Positions 45,765 through 55,737 are shown, counted from the first letter of the stretch. The stretch: 64,000 nucleotides of DNA from Salegentibacter agarivorans (GCF_900113135.1 NZ_FOOH01000008.1:104006-168005), one strand, 5' to 3'. Notes: generated by a model from the letters alone, not told the origin. Numbers and translations are program-made.

Positions 45765-46607
45765 ATGAATGCTACAATTATTTTAGCCCTCGGCCTGGAG
45801 TATATGGATAGTGTCTTTCAAACTATTCAGAATAGCGAGTTTTCCCGCTACACCATTGTGGGAATAAAAGCCCTCGCGGTGCTATTCTTCCTGGTGAACA
45901 TCCTCAAAAAATATAACGAGGGCGTTGCGGACCGGGACGGATATACCTGGGGCTTATCTCCGGGGGAGCTGGCTAAAAATTTTGTGGTAGTAATTTTAGT
46001 GATTTGTTCAACCCAGATCCTGGGCTTTTTCGATGGCGTACTGGTGGCCATTGAGAACCAATACCGCGAAACCGCTCCTATGCTCCTACCCTTGCAAATG
46101 CAAGAAATCCCCATTGAAGAAGAAGTTTCTGCAATGGACGCCATGCGTAAAGCCATGGCTCTGCTTTATGAAGCTCTGGTCACCCCCTTGTATGGATTAA
46201 AAACACTTGCGTTTTTGATCAGCTTGTTCCTATGGATGCTGGATTTGTTCATCTACCCACTTTTCCTTGCAGAACGTTATTTTCTATTGGGCATTATGCA
46301 GGCTTTCTTTCCATTGTTACTAAGCCTTGCTGTTTTTGAAAAATTCCGGTCGATGGCCTATAGCTTTTTTAGGCTCTATGCCGCAGTTTATATGCTTGTT
46401 CCGGCATTCTTCCTGGTCAATGTTTTTATCAACGCGATCTATACCGAGATAAATACCAATTTCTGGCAGAACCTCTTTGGGACAGAATATGGCAGCAGCT
46501 TTTTTGCACCCGTGGTAGAGTTGGGTTCCATAGCATTTATTGTTTTTCTAAAATTCAAATTATACCGGCGTGCAATCACTTTTACTTTAAGATTATTCAC
46601 CAACTAA
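45765..46607 (+). CDS. traJ: TraJ-like (VirB6-type) membrane protein
   Basis: 280 residues with six or more hydrophobic helices (for example LAVLFFLVNILKKY, FLISLFLWMLDLFIYPLFLAERY, VPAFFLVNVFINAIY), the layout of VirB6/TraJ inner-membrane channel components. The stop of the preceding gene is 2 bases upstream. Confidence 0.85.
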   Translation: MNATIILALGLEYMDSVFQTIQNSEFSRYTIVGIKALAVLFFLVNILKKYNEGVADRDGYTWGLSPGELAKNFVVVILVICSTQILGFFDGVLVAIENQYRETAPMLLPLQMQEIPIEEEVSAMDAMRKAMALLYEALVTPLYGLKTLAFLISLFLWMLDLFIYPLFLAERYFLLGIMQAFFPLLLSLAVFEKFRSMAYSFFRLYAAVYMLVPAFFLVNVFINAIYTEINTNFWQNLFGTEYGSSFFAPVVELGSIAFIVFLKFKLYRRAITFTLRLFTN

Positions 46608-46617
46608 AAACCATTTT

Positions 46618-47226
46618 ATGGAAACACCATATCAAAATATTTATAAGGTTCTAAAACTGAACAGGTTTATTGTACTTAGCGTGGTTATTTGCAGCTTTCT
46701 TACCAGTACTCTTGCACTATGGACTGCATTTTCCACCAGCCGGAAAGCTTTAAATTCTGCTTTTGCCATTAATACCGATGGTAGTATCATTCCCTTAACA
46801 CTGGTTACCCAAAAAGAAAATTTCCGGGTAGAAGCCCTTGCACATTTGGAATTGTTCCATTCTTATTTCTATGATATTGATGCCAGTAATTATGAGAAAA
46901 ATCTGGAAAAAGCCCTCTGGCTGGGAAATAGCTCCGTAGACAACTTGTATCGACAGAAAAAGGCTGATGGAGTGTATAACCGCCTGCTTCAATATTCCCT
47001 GGTACAAGAAGTTCTGGAAATTGATTCGAAGCTGGAAGAACAGGAGGATGTATACTATTTCCGGACCAAAGTAATTTTTGAGCTCAACAGGGGAAGCATT
47101 ATCGATACTTATGAGCTTATTAGCACTGGTAAACTCTTACCGGTAGACCGTCATTTTCCCAACAACCCTCACGGGCTTTTGATCACGGATTATTTTGAAA
47201 ACAGTCTAAGAAAACTCGCGAAATAA
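46618..47226 (+). CDS. traK: TraK-like (VirB8-type) protein
   Basis: 202 residues: one N-terminal membrane anchor (LNRFIVLSVVICSFLTSTLALW) followed by a soluble domain with EALAHLELFHSYFYDIDASNYEKNLEKALWLG, typical of Bacteroidota TraK. It should be a periplasmic scaffold linking inner- and outer-membrane parts of the channel. Confidence 0.87.
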   Translation: METPYQNIYKVLKLNRFIVLSVVICSFLTSTLALWTAFSTSRKALNSAFAINTDGSIIPLTLVTQKENFRVEALAHLELFHSYFYDIDASNYEKNLEKALWLGNSSVDNLYRQKKADGVYNRLLQYSLVQEVLEIDSKLEEQEDVYYFRTKVIFELNRGSIIDTYELISTGKLLPVDRHFPNNPHGLLITDYFENSLRKLAK

Positions 47227-47238
47227 CTTTTAAAATTA

Positions 47239-48204
47239 ATGAAGATGAAAATAGAGAAAAGTAAAATCGTATTTGTCAGCGTATTGGTTGTGATTATGAC
47301 TTTCCTTATCACCTATACGATAATGATAACCGGAGATGGCCCGGAAAACCACTTTCTCAAAGAAACGGAAGTACCCGAGTTAGAAGAAGATGATCAAAGA
47401 GTATATGAATCTAAACTGGATGCTATAAATGATTTAAAAGAGGTCCGCGAAAAAAGTGCTCCCAGTATCTACGAAGAGAAATTAATCGACTCCTTAGGCT
47501 ATTACGACCCTAATTTACCGGAAAAAGAAAAAGAGCGCCTTATCGATAGTATTTATTTACTGGGACAATCCAGGCAAGAACAAATCAGGGCGGCCACCAA
47601 ACCCATCGAAATACCTGAAACAATCAAAGAAAAAGCTTTGGTCACTACTGATACTCCCGAAGATGAAAAGATCAAAGTCAAAGAAATGGGATTGGAGCAT
47701 CAATTATTCTTTGCTTCTGCCCCTAAGAAGCCCGAGCCGGATATAATAAGTATTACCGCTAAGCAGATCAATGTAATGGTTGATGGCAACCAGGTAGTCA
47801 AGGCTAACTCCCGGCTGCGAATGCGGCTTTTAGAACCTAGTCTAATTAGTGGTATACCTATTCCAAAGAACACCCCAATTTTCGGGTTTATCAGCTTTCA
47901 GCCAAACCGGGTTTTAATCGAGATCGAAAATATCATGCATCATCCTACAAGCTTAAAAGCTTTTGACCTCCAGGACGGTAGTGAAGGGATCTATTTAGAA
48001 AATAATTTCCGGTCGGAGGTTACCACGGAAGTCCTGGATGATATAATCAGTGATATCAATATCCCAAGCGTTCCCCAGGTAAGTGGCATCAGCAAAGTAT
48101 TCCGGCGCAACAACCGAAACGTAAAAGCAACCATCCTTAATAATTACAGATTGATTTTAAAACCCGATAAACCTGAACCAAAATGGGAAATTGACAACCA
48201 ATAA
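47239..48204 (+). CDS. traM: TraM-like (VirB10-type) conjugation protein
   Basis: 321 residues: an N-terminal anchor (IVFVSVLVVIMTFLITYTIMI), an acidic, helical middle (EVPELEEDDQRVYESKLDAIND), then a beta-rich C-terminus (VKANSRLRMRLLEPSLISGIPIPKNTPIFGFISFQPNRVLIEIE), typical of Bacteroidota TraM. It likely spans inner to outer membrane. An ATG two codons downstream (47245) is an equally possible start. Confidence 0.85.
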   Translation: MKMKIEKSKIVFVSVLVVIMTFLITYTIMITGDGPENHFLKETEVPELEEDDQRVYESKLDAINDLKEVREKSAPSIYEEKLIDSLGYYDPNLPEKEKERLIDSIYLLGQSRQEQIRAATKPIEIPETIKEKALVTTDTPEDEKIKVKEMGLEHQLFFASAPKKPEPDIISITAKQINVMVDGNQVVKANSRLRMRLLEPSLISGIPIPKNTPIFGFISFQPNRVLIEIENIMHHPTSLKAFDLQDGSEGIYLENNFRSEVTTEVLDDIISDINIPSVPQVSGISKVFRRNNRNVKATILNNYRLILKPDKPEPKWEIDNQ

Positions 48205-48215
48205 AAACAAACATT

Positions 48216-49049
48216 ATGAAAAATTATATTTTAACCACGGCTGCTCTACTTGCATTTCTTTTCACCTGTGCACAAACAGAGGAAAAGCTGGATACTATTT
48301 TTGCCAATGAACTAAAGAATGTTGCTTTATTCTTTCCGAGTCCAATTAGCCAGGGAATTACCGGGAACGACAATTTTGTTTTCACTTACAATAGGGAAAA
48401 ACAACAGCATTTCGGGCTATTGCAGGCAAGACCCGGAGAAGAAAGTAATTTGCTCGTTATAGATGCAGCTGGCTCGGTTTATTCCTATATTATAAAATAT
48501 AAAAAAGCACTGAGCAGGTTAAATTATTTTATCGGTAAGTCTGAAAGCATAGGTCCTGAAAAGGCTACTGCTATTGATACAGTAAAATCCGTTAAGTCAG
48601 AAAAAGAATTAAGAAATAATAGTCATTATTATCAAAGCTATAGTAGATATTTATTAAGTAAAAAAGAGCGGATTGGCAAGATTAGTAAAAAACAGCAGGG
48701 GATCGAGCTAAGCCTTGAGAACATTGGATTTAATAGAAAGGAATTGTATTTCGTAATCTTAATTGAAAACAAATCCAGCCTGAATTATGATTTGAATTAC
48801 TTAAACCTATCGATCCACACCAGGCAGAAGGGAAAGAAAAAATCTTCACAGCGAATTTTGAAAGAACCTATATTTCAATTTGAAGTCCCGGCTAAAATAA
48901 GAAAAGGACGGGCCACCAAATTGGTTTATGTATTCCCGAAATTTTCCTTATCCAGGGATCGAAGGGCCGTATTGGAGCTAAAGGAAAAGGATGGAGAACG
49001 TGATTTAAAACTGAAAATATCGCACCGATTTATTAATAATCCTAATTGA
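48216..49049 (+). CDS. traN: TraN-like (DUF4138, VirB9-type) protein
   Basis: 277 residues with a signal peptide (MKNYILTTAALLAFLFTCAQT). ALFFPSPISQGITGNDNFVFTYNREKQQHFGLLQARPGEESNLLVI matches the DUF4138/TraN start, and GIELSLENIGFNRKELYFVILIENKSSLNYDLNYL the second domain. Outer-membrane part of the transfer channel. It is the last tra gene here; the usual traO, traP and traQ do not follow. Confidence 0.85.
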   Translation: MKNYILTTAALLAFLFTCAQTEEKLDTIFANELKNVALFFPSPISQGITGNDNFVFTYNREKQQHFGLLQARPGEESNLLVIDAAGSVYSYIIKYKKALSRLNYFIGKSESIGPEKATAIDTVKSVKSEKELRNNSHYYQSYSRYLLSKKERIGKISKKQQGIELSLENIGFNRKELYFVILIENKSSLNYDLNYLNLSIHTRQKGKKKSSQRILKEPIFQFEVPAKIRKGRATKLVYVFPKFSLSRDRRAVLELKEKDGERDLKLKISHRFINNPN

Positions 49050-49173
49050 TAGATAAAGTTTCACTTGTAACAAGAAATGAATACCCATATTATATTTCAC
49101 ATTTTCCTTTATTCGATATGATTTTTTATCACTTTTAGGTAAATTGGAAATGATAATTTCAATGACTTTTTTA

Positions 49174-50427
49174 TCAGAGATATCTAAAGGCGGGACTCAT
49201 AATCTCTATTTCCTTATTTGCAATTCCTAGTTTACTTGCCATAGATTTCCAGTCTTTAACCACGGTCAAAACTTCCTTTAGAATTGTTTCCATCCCCTCC
49301 TCATCCAATCTGCAAAACTTCCCTATACTTCTTGCCAAATCGAAGTCCAAAGCATTATCCTCCATATCAATGTTCAAGGATAGGCCGTCTTTCTCAACGG
49401 ATGGATTTAAATCATAGGCCGGCGACAATATCCAACCTTTTTCTTTTAATATAAAACCGTGATTCCTTAAATGGTCATCCGTATTTGAAACCGCAATATT
49501 AAACACAATTCGCCGCCATAATTGATGTAGGTTAGTTTCTACATCCACACCATAATTTTCAATGAATTCGATAATTTCCAAATAACTGGGTGAATCATCT
49601 TTGATTATTTCTTCCGTATTTCCTGTCATAGTCATTGCTGAAGCAAAATGAATGCGATTTCCATTATCCCTATCGAATCGTTTGGTCAAAAAAGTATGAT
49701 ATTGACCAGTTATTTTCTCTATTTTAGATTTTGCCATTTCAATACCTGATGCAAGGGCAAGTTTATAAGCTAAAAATTCCCAGGCAGCCTTATCAATTGT
49801 ATCTGTCTTTGATGGAAATTTTGCAATCCATAGATTTTGCTGAGCATCTAATATATTGGCCTTTGGACGTGCACCCCCTAATGAAGAACCAGAAGCAATA
49901 AGTACAGCAATCCATCTTCTAATAGCATCACTTTGGTCGTCATTCTCTAATTGATTTACCGCTTCTTGAAGTTCACCAAGTGAGGACCAGGGTGGTGTTG
50001 GATTTTGGTTATCATTATTCAGAAAGGGACCATCAAAATCAGTTTTAAATCGTAACGCTCCCATTCTGCTTTCATCATACACCCCCAGAAGATAATCTAT
50101 CTCATAGAGTTTCTTTATTTTTTCATCCTTAGCTCGCGCATTCTGGACTGTTCGCCGTTTCATTAGGGTTTTACCCCAGCTATCCGGCATACTATCTAAA
50201 AAGATTCCGAAATTTTCTTTGTTTGGTGGGTATTGCGGTCCGGAATAAAATGCTATATCAGGGTCTAACAATCGGTGCGCATCTGTTTTTAACCAATTCT
50301 TGTCATACTCAAAACTAAAAGCCTTTTTACCTTTTGCAAAGTGAGCAGAAAGTATTCCAATCAATGTTGGTTTCTTCAATGCTATCCAGTCTGCAAATAC
50401 ATATATATCAGATTTTTCTCCTGCCAT
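49174..50427 (-). CDS. hipA: HipA-family serine/threonine kinase toxin
   Basis: 417 residues. GSSLGGARPKANI and WIAKFPSK hold the nucleotide-binding region; NIAVSNTDDHLRNHGFI and SPAYDLNPS carry the catalytic Asp and metal-binding residues. The order fits full-length HipA, a kinase that in known cases phosphorylates a translation factor to cause dormancy. HipB is encoded 5 bases upstream. It appears intact. It sits between the tra operon and the kinase/mobilisation genes. Confidence 0.9.
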   Translation of the reverse strand: MAGEKSDIYVFADWIALKKPTLIGILSAHFAKGKKAFSFEYDKNWLKTDAHRLLDPDIAFYSGPQYPPNKENFGIFLDSMPDSWGKTLMKRRTVQNARAKDEKIKKLYEIDYLLGVYDESRMGALRFKTDFDGPFLNNDNQNPTPPWSSLGELQEAVNQLENDDQSDAIRRWIAVLIASGSSLGGARPKANILDAQQNLWIAKFPSKTDTIDKAAWEFLAYKLALASGIEMAKSKIEKITGQYHTFLTKRFDRDNGNRIHFASAMTMTGNTEEIIKDDSPSYLEIIEFIENYGVDVETNLHQLWRRIVFNIAVSNTDDHLRNHGFILKEKGWILSPAYDLNPSVEKDGLSLNIDMEDNALDFDLARSIGKFCRLDEEGMETILKEVLTVVKDWKSMASKLGIANKEIEIMSPAFRYL

Positions 50428-50432
50428 AGCAC

Positions 50433-50732
50433 TTATAATAAATCTAAATCTTGCAATTTTCTTCCGAACTCATCATCTACTGCGAGTTTTAAAAAATCAT
50501 CTTGCAAATTAAACACTCTAAACACATTAAAATACAATCCTATGGCAACTCCGGGATCCCCTTTTTCAATGCGGTATAGGGTTGCCCTATGGATTCCTGC
50601 CCGCTCAGATACTTGCGCTGTAGTAAGTTTTCGTCTCTTTCTGGCAAGCTTTATGTTTTCTCCAATTTGCTCAAATATTTTTCGATGTTTAGGGAGGAGA
50701 ATAGTTTTTTTTGAAATCATAATGTCGCTCAT
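50433..50732 (-). CDS. hipB: HipB-like XRE antitoxin
   Basis: 99 residues: IGENIKLARKRRKLTTAQVSERAGIHRATLYRIEKGDPGVAIGLYFNVFRVF is the XRE HTH. It should bind the operator overlapping its start codon and neutralise HipA. The start codon lies inside the inverted repeat at 50727-50767. Confidence 0.87.
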   Translation of the reverse strand: MSDIMISKKTILLPKHRKIFEQIGENIKLARKRRKLTTAQVSERAGIHRATLYRIEKGDPGVAIGLYFNVFRVFNLQDDFLKLAVDDEFGRKLQDLDLL

Positions 50733-50767
50733 TTACAACAAATTTATATTTTTTGTTGTTAATGAGC
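50727..50767. promoter_or_regulatory. hipBA operator (perfect inverted repeat)
   Basis: GCTCATT plus ACAACAAA (50727-50741) mirrors TTTGTTGT plus AATGAGC (50752-50767), each arm broken by one base. It includes the hipB start codon, so HipB/HipA binding there would repress transcription. Confidence 0.75.
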
Positions 50768-50921
50768 AACATTATAGAGTGAACAATTACGTTTTTAGAA
50801 TATACTCACCTTCTATCTCCCTGCTTTTCGGTAATTTCTGAATAAGGATCATCCCGAATAATCAAAAGAATTTCTTTGTCAATGAAATAAAAAGAAGGAT
50901 ATTAAAAATACCATCGCCAAT

Positions 50922-52550
50922 TTAAAGGGACGCCAATTTTTCAAAAACTATGGCGACAGCTTCTGCTCCAGGATCTGGAATGCCCTTTAAGCTTTCTTCA
51001 GACAAATAAGAAGATCTGCCGAATTTTGTACTGCTAATTTCTTTAGTGCTATCTGCTCCCTGACGGGCTTTTTTAGCCACTACATCAATTTTTTTACCGT
51101 TTTCCAAAGCGGAAAAGGCAGGCTGTAAAGCGTCTATCATGGTCCGATCCCCCTCTTTGGCTCCTCCGTAGTCTTTCATTTTCTGCAATCCACTCATTAA
51201 GGCTTTACCAATATTTGATTCTTCTTTGTAGGAGTTTCCAGCACCTGTAAACATAATAGATAGTAAAACTCCGCTAGAACCTCCAATTTCCCTTGCTAGA
51301 ATTCTTCCTATAGTAATGAGGAGCTCTGCTGTGTTCGCATAGGGTAATTTATCTGCTACCTCCAGTAATTTTTTACCCGCAGTAGCAAATGTAGATCCTG
51401 CATCTCCATCTCCCACTTTTTCATCTATGGCATTCAAATCATTTTCTAAACTAATCAATTCTTCAGCAACGGCTTTTATAGCGTTTTTGAACTGCATATT
51501 TTCAGAGGGTTTGAAAGGCATCGTATCAGGTAAATCTGGACTTTCTATAGAAGAATTCCCTCCAAATTTTCTGATAAACCAAGAGACTGGTTCCACCTCT
51601 GAAGTTAATGAATCCCTCAATCCTTCATTCAATTTGAGCAATGAAATGGAGAAACCGCTCATGTTGAGAGAGGTCATCAATTGTGAGGGACCGATGATAT
51701 ATTCTACCTGCCTGGCAATTTCTAATTTTTGAAATGAATTGAGGAGTATGTTCATTTCTATTGGGGTTACCCTTCCCAAGTTGTTCATTAGCAAGACAAA
51801 CTTTTCATTATTTTTTTTTGGGAGGTATTCTTTTAACTTTTCAACAGCTTTAGACATCAAATCATCGGCCTTTTCCATATCAATAGTTTTAACGCCTGGT
51901 TCCCCATGAATACCCAGTCCCAGTTCTGCCTCAGAACTAGACAACCTTGAGCTTTCGGGATTTTGAAACTTCTTTCCTTCTTCCAGCGATAATCCTATTG
52001 AAAAAATATTATTGGCCACTTTTTGAGCTGTTTTTGCGATCTCATCCAATGATTTTCCTTTTTCAGCTAAATGCCCAGCTACTTTGTGTACAAATAAAGT
52101 TCCAGCCAAACCACGTTGTTCTACTTCTTGCCCCAGGGCAATATCATCACCCACTATAACGGTTTCAACTTTATATCCTAATTCGCGTGCTTGTTCTGCT
52201 GCCAGTCCAAAATTTAATCGGTCTCCGGTATAGTTTTTAATAATTAGCAGGCAGCCTTTTTCTCCTGCTGTGGCAATAATTGCTGAGAGTACGGCATCTA
52301 CCGATGGAGAAGCAAAAATATCACCACATACGGCGGCTGTCAGCATACCTTTACCCACAAATCCCGCATGAGCTGGTTCATGACCAGAACCTCCGCCTGA
52401 AATAACCGCTACTTTATTTTTATCTAACTCTTTTTGGAGAACTACTTTTACTTCTGGAAAATTATCTAATCTGGTAAGATTTGGATCGGTGAGTAAGCCA
52501 TCTATGCCTTCATTGACTACATCCTGAGCATCATTAATAAAAAATTTCAT
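50922..52550 (-). CDS. ATP-dependent dihydroxyacetone kinase (DhaK-DhaL fusion)
   Basis: 542 residues. DhaK domain (about 1-330): VAVISGGGSGHEPAHAGFVGKGM holds the substrate-binding His. DhaL domain (about 345-542): IDEKVGDGDAGSTFATAG binds ATP-metal through clustered Asp. It phosphorylates dihydroxyacetone (or glyceraldehyde) to feed glycolysis. A metabolic gene inside conjugation DNA is unusual; no glycerol-uptake or dehydrogenase genes surround it. Confidence 0.93.
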   Translation of the reverse strand: MKFFINDAQDVVNEGIDGLLTDPNLTRLDNFPEVKVVLQKELDKNKVAVISGGGSGHEPAHAGFVGKGMLTAAVCGDIFASPSVDAVLSAIIATAGEKGCLLIIKNYTGDRLNFGLAAEQARELGYKVETVIVGDDIALGQEVEQRGLAGTLFVHKVAGHLAEKGKSLDEIAKTAQKVANNIFSIGLSLEEGKKFQNPESSRLSSSEAELGLGIHGEPGVKTIDMEKADDLMSKAVEKLKEYLPKKNNEKFVLLMNNLGRVTPIEMNILLNSFQKLEIARQVEYIIGPSQLMTSLNMSGFSISLLKLNEGLRDSLTSEVEPVSWFIRKFGGNSSIESPDLPDTMPFKPSENMQFKNAIKAVAEELISLENDLNAIDEKVGDGDAGSTFATAGKKLLEVADKLPYANTAELLITIGRILAREIGGSSGVLLSIMFTGAGNSYKEESNIGKALMSGLQKMKDYGGAKEGDRTMIDALQPAFSALENGKKIDVVAKKARQGADSTKEISSTKFGRSSYLSEESLKGIPDPGAEAVAIVFEKLASL

Positions 52551-52723
52551 AGGTTTTTGTTTTTCTAAATATACTGAAAACCGATTTTTGATTTTTTAAA
52601 GAAACGTTAAGCTTAGGAACTAAAGCCACAGAAACTTCATTAGCCTTAATATTTATTTTTAGTTTTTATCTTTTGCCGAATTTAAATCGACAGATAATTA
52701 TAGGGTTCATCTAAAATATCCCC

Positions 52724-54307
52724 TTATTGTCCAAAAATGGATTTTGCCTCTTCATAGATCCTCTTAAAATTAGCTTCTAAATCGGCCTGAGAATATTGCT
52801 CCTGTTCCAGGGGGAGGTGCCTTGAAATCTTTTGTAATTTAAACTGCAACCTTTTATCTATTCCGTCAGCATAGGTAATAAACTCTCCTTGTTTCAACCT
52901 AAAGAAAACATCGGAACGTAATTTGGGAATTTCTTTCTCACCGGTGGTCACCCGTGTATCAAAATTAAGACTGTAACTACTATTGACACTTTTGGTAGGC
53001 TTTTTTACGATTTCAAAAAAACGTTCATAGTATTTAGCGGTATCCGGGTCATTTACCTTTCCAAAGAACTGGTAAGACAGATTACTCAATATTGCCCTAC
53101 TTGCTTTGTCTCCATACATCATATCATTCTGGATCTTGTCTTGCATCACGTAAACGGTAGCGATATTATAGCTTCGCATGGTAGCAGGGATCCGGTGCAT
53201 ATTGAGCAATCGAAGGGTGGGTGCCTCCTCCATCAGCAGGAACGAAGCTTTAGAGTTGCGAACGCTCATTTGTTTGGTAATGGTATGAATAATTGTGGCA
53301 ATTACCGGGGAATAGGAAGATTCATATTTGGGGTTGTTTACTACTGAAATAACAGCAGGGTTTTCTTCACTATTAATATTGAGGGGAACCTCATCAGCAG
53401 ATAGGGCCATAAATATGCGGCGGGTGCTGATCCGTTTTAAAGCATTGGCCAGGGTACTTTTTACCCCGGCGGTTTGCCGTTCCGCATCCTTTCCACTGAT
53501 AAAGGCATCGGCCAGAGCCCGGGAGGTTGTATTGGTCTTTAGAAATTCAATAAGACTATTGGTATCCAGGTATTGGTAAATAGCAATAAGGTGTGGAAGG
53601 CTGCAGTATTCCGGGTAGCTTGTTTTTAGCTTCCAGATAAGTCCTCCAATCAGCCCCTCGGCCGCATCATTAAAAAATTTAGAGGTACCAAGGTTGCCGG
53701 ATTCCCGTAGCTCCAGAAGATTTTCTACCAGCACCCGGGAGACCTCGTTGACGCTCTCCTCATTTTCCAAATAACGTGGCGCGATGGGATTGACCCGGTG
53801 GATAATGGAATCAAAGGAAACGATCTTAAATGGAATTTCTTTTTCTTTAAAAATCGGGTAAGCCATTTCGGTGAGCTCAAAGTCCTTGTAATCATGAATA
53901 ATACCGCAAAAACTTTTCTTTTCGAAATGTTTGAGAAAACCATAAACTACACTTTCGGTTTTCCCGCTTCCTGCGGAACCAATTACGGATGCTCCACGTT
54001 TGATATTATCCAGTTTAAAATCACCTGAAGTGGTAGCAAAATGAACAGTGTATTGGGGATTTTTAGGTCTGCCCTGGTCCGGGTCGTGCATAAATACGTA
54101 GCCTACAATATTGATAAGCATCAGTGGACATCCCAGGATCAAAACCAGAAGAACCAGGCTATAACCACTGGAAAGAAAATATAAAATCAATCCCAATAAA
54201 AACAAATTTAGTAAAAAAGCATACCGGGTTATTCGGTATAGCCCGTATCCTACCATACTGCACAGAACCACTATTAAGAGTATGATATAAAGTTTGTCTG
54301 GTTCCAT
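52724..54307 (-). CDS. Type IV coupling protein (TraG/VirD4-like)
   Basis: 527 residues: two N-terminal membrane helices, Walker A GSAGSGKTES at about 110-119, Walker B-like SFLLMEEAPTLRLLN. It links relaxase-bound DNA to the transfer channel. Its gene is downstream of the relaxase on the same strand (9-base gap). The same gene recurs, truncated by the right edge, at 62841, with clear similarity throughout. Confidence 0.9.
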   Translation of the reverse strand: MEPDKLYIILLIVVLCSMVGYGLYRITRYAFLLNLFLLGLILYFLSSGYSLVLLVLILGCPLMLINIVGYVFMHDPDQGRPKNPQYTVHFATTSGDFKLDNIKRGASVIGSAGSGKTESVVYGFLKHFEKKSFCGIIHDYKDFELTEMAYPIFKEKEIPFKIVSFDSIIHRVNPIAPRYLENEESVNEVSRVLVENLLELRESGNLGTSKFFNDAAEGLIGGLIWKLKTSYPEYCSLPHLIAIYQYLDTNSLIEFLKTNTTSRALADAFISGKDAERQTAGVKSTLANALKRISTRRIFMALSADEVPLNINSEENPAVISVVNNPKYESSYSPVIATIIHTITKQMSVRNSKASFLLMEEAPTLRLLNMHRIPATMRSYNIATVYVMQDKIQNDMMYGDKASRAILSNLSYQFFGKVNDPDTAKYYERFFEIVKKPTKSVNSSYSLNFDTRVTTGEKEIPKLRSDVFFRLKQGEFITYADGIDKRLQFKLQKISRHLPLEQEQYSQADLEANFKRIYEEAKSIFGQ

Positions 54308-54316
54308 AGCAAAAAA

Positions 54317-55345
54317 TTAGATTTCAATAGAACTTGATTTTCGGGCTATATCCACCCCCTTACGAAGCCCCTTAAAAATCTTTAGGGCAAGCTGGGCTTT
54401 ATTAGTTGGAATACTGGGCACAGAAAAGCCCGTTTCCTTTATCATTTTAAAAGCTAAAACTCTTTCAGGGGTAGGAAGTTTGTTCAGGCTGGTAAAATAA
54501 GCTTTGGGATCTTTAATAAACTCTTTCCGCCCTTTATAGGTATGCACGAAGTTACGCTGGTAGCCAAAGGTTTTATCAAAGGTCTTTTCAGCGTTCTCAA
54601 AGAATTGATCCCTATTAAAACCTCGTTTAACCAGTTTACCATTCATCGTCACTTCCGAAGCTTTATATTTACTTCCGGGAGAAAGGCTAAACGAATTGGA
54701 GGCATCTTTTCGGCTTACGATAATATGGATATGGCTTTGATTACCTGCTTTAGGCATCCCCTGGACGATTCGCTTTCCGTTCTGCTGATGTGGAACCTGC
54801 TTTTCCAGTTGAGCAATTTGCTCTTTTTTACGGTCTATACGGCCTTGTATGTGACCCCGCTCAATATTTCGGATTTCATTTTTTAAGTTTAAAATTTTGG
54901 TAGCATAGGGCTGGTTTTCCTTGACCTGCCAATCGGTCCCTTTATAGGTTCGCTTATGTTCGATTTTTGCATAGTATTTTAAATCGTCAATATTTACGGG
55001 ACGACCGTTGATTTCCCGGTTAAAGGATCTCACATAATCTTTCATCAATTCCCTGGTATACTTTTTCAGATCTTCACTGTTATTTTGTAATTTATTTAAT
55101 TCGTATTTCGAAGGACTTACCGTAATCGAGTAAAATTTTGGTTCTGTCTTTTTGAGTTTTGCGGTATTTATATCGATTTCTCTGACCACTTCATTTGCTG
55201 GTATCCCATCGTGATATTGATTAAAAAAATGCTCCATCTTCTCCTCGGTCTTAGCTTCATTTTCTTTCTCGAGGTAACCAACAAAATCAGCAGCACTTTG
55301 CGAGTAGTTCTTTCCTAGTTTTTGAGGTGTGATCGTGATATACAT
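54317..55345 (-). CDS. DUF5712-type relaxase (MobB-like)
   Basis: 342 residues: MYITITPQKLGKNYSQSAADFVGYLEKEN at the start, a possible catalytic Tyr in the N-terminal half (FYSITVSPSKYEL), and the metal-binding HIHIIVSRKD (His205, His207), as in HUH-like relaxases of flavobacterial elements. It should nick the transfer origin and pilot the strand. A second copy lies at 61792 on the opposite strand. It follows the accessory gene at 55363 after 17 bases. Confidence 0.85.
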   Translation of the reverse strand: MYITITPQKLGKNYSQSAADFVGYLEKENEAKTEEKMEHFFNQYHDGIPANEVVREIDINTAKLKKTEPKFYSITVSPSKYELNKLQNNSEDLKKYTRELMKDYVRSFNREINGRPVNIDDLKYYAKIEHKRTYKGTDWQVKENQPYATKILNLKNEIRNIERGHIQGRIDRKKEQIAQLEKQVPHQQNGKRIVQGMPKAGNQSHIHIIVSRKDASNSFSLSPGSKYKASEVTMNGKLVKRGFNRDQFFENAEKTFDKTFGYQRNFVHTYKGRKEFIKDPKAYFTSLNKLPTPERVLAFKMIKETGFSVPSIPTNKAQLALKIFKGLRKGVDIARKSSSIEI

Positions 55346-55362
55346 AGCTCAAAAAATTAGAT

Positions 55363-55737
55363 TTAGTTTTGAGAATTTGTTTTTTCCCGTAAACCCACTC
55401 TTTCCTTTTCTTCCACAAGTTTCTTTTCCAGAATTAAAGGCTTCTTTTGTGGTTCTTCCATTTCAAACAAGGACTGGATCATAACCACCGTTGGTTTGGT
55501 TTGGGTCTTTTCTATTTCCCGCATAACAGCCATGACCGCGTTGATTCTTTTTTTCAGGCTGGCTTCAATGGTTCTTCCCGTCGGTCCCAGTCTCTCCTGA
55601 GGAGAAATTTCGTTATAGTAGAAAAAGTCGAGCATAGCGCTCATAGTTTCCGTGTGGGATTTGAAGTGTTCTTTGGAAAACTTTTGAAAACGTTGGGCGG
55701 TTTTCTTTTTGAGTCTAATGCTAATAAATGATTCCAT
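55363..55737 (-). CDS. BfmA/BtgA-family mobilisation accessory protein
   Basis: About 124 residues from the ATG at 55735-55737 (MESFISIRLKKKTAQRFQKFSKEHFKSHTETMSAMLDFFYYNEISP); the longer frame to 55797 adds an unrelated leader. A ribbon-helix-helix-like start and helical tail fit the BfmA/BtgA family, which binds oriT with the relaxase. A copy is at 61410 on the plus strand. A palindrome sits 97 bases upstream. Confidence 0.85.
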   Translation of the reverse strand: MESFISIRLKKKTAQRFQKFSKEHFKSHTETMSAMLDFFYYNEISPQERLGPTGRTIEASLKKRINAVMAVMREIEKTQTKPTVVMIQSLFEMEEPQKKPLILEKKLVEEKERVGLREKTNSQN

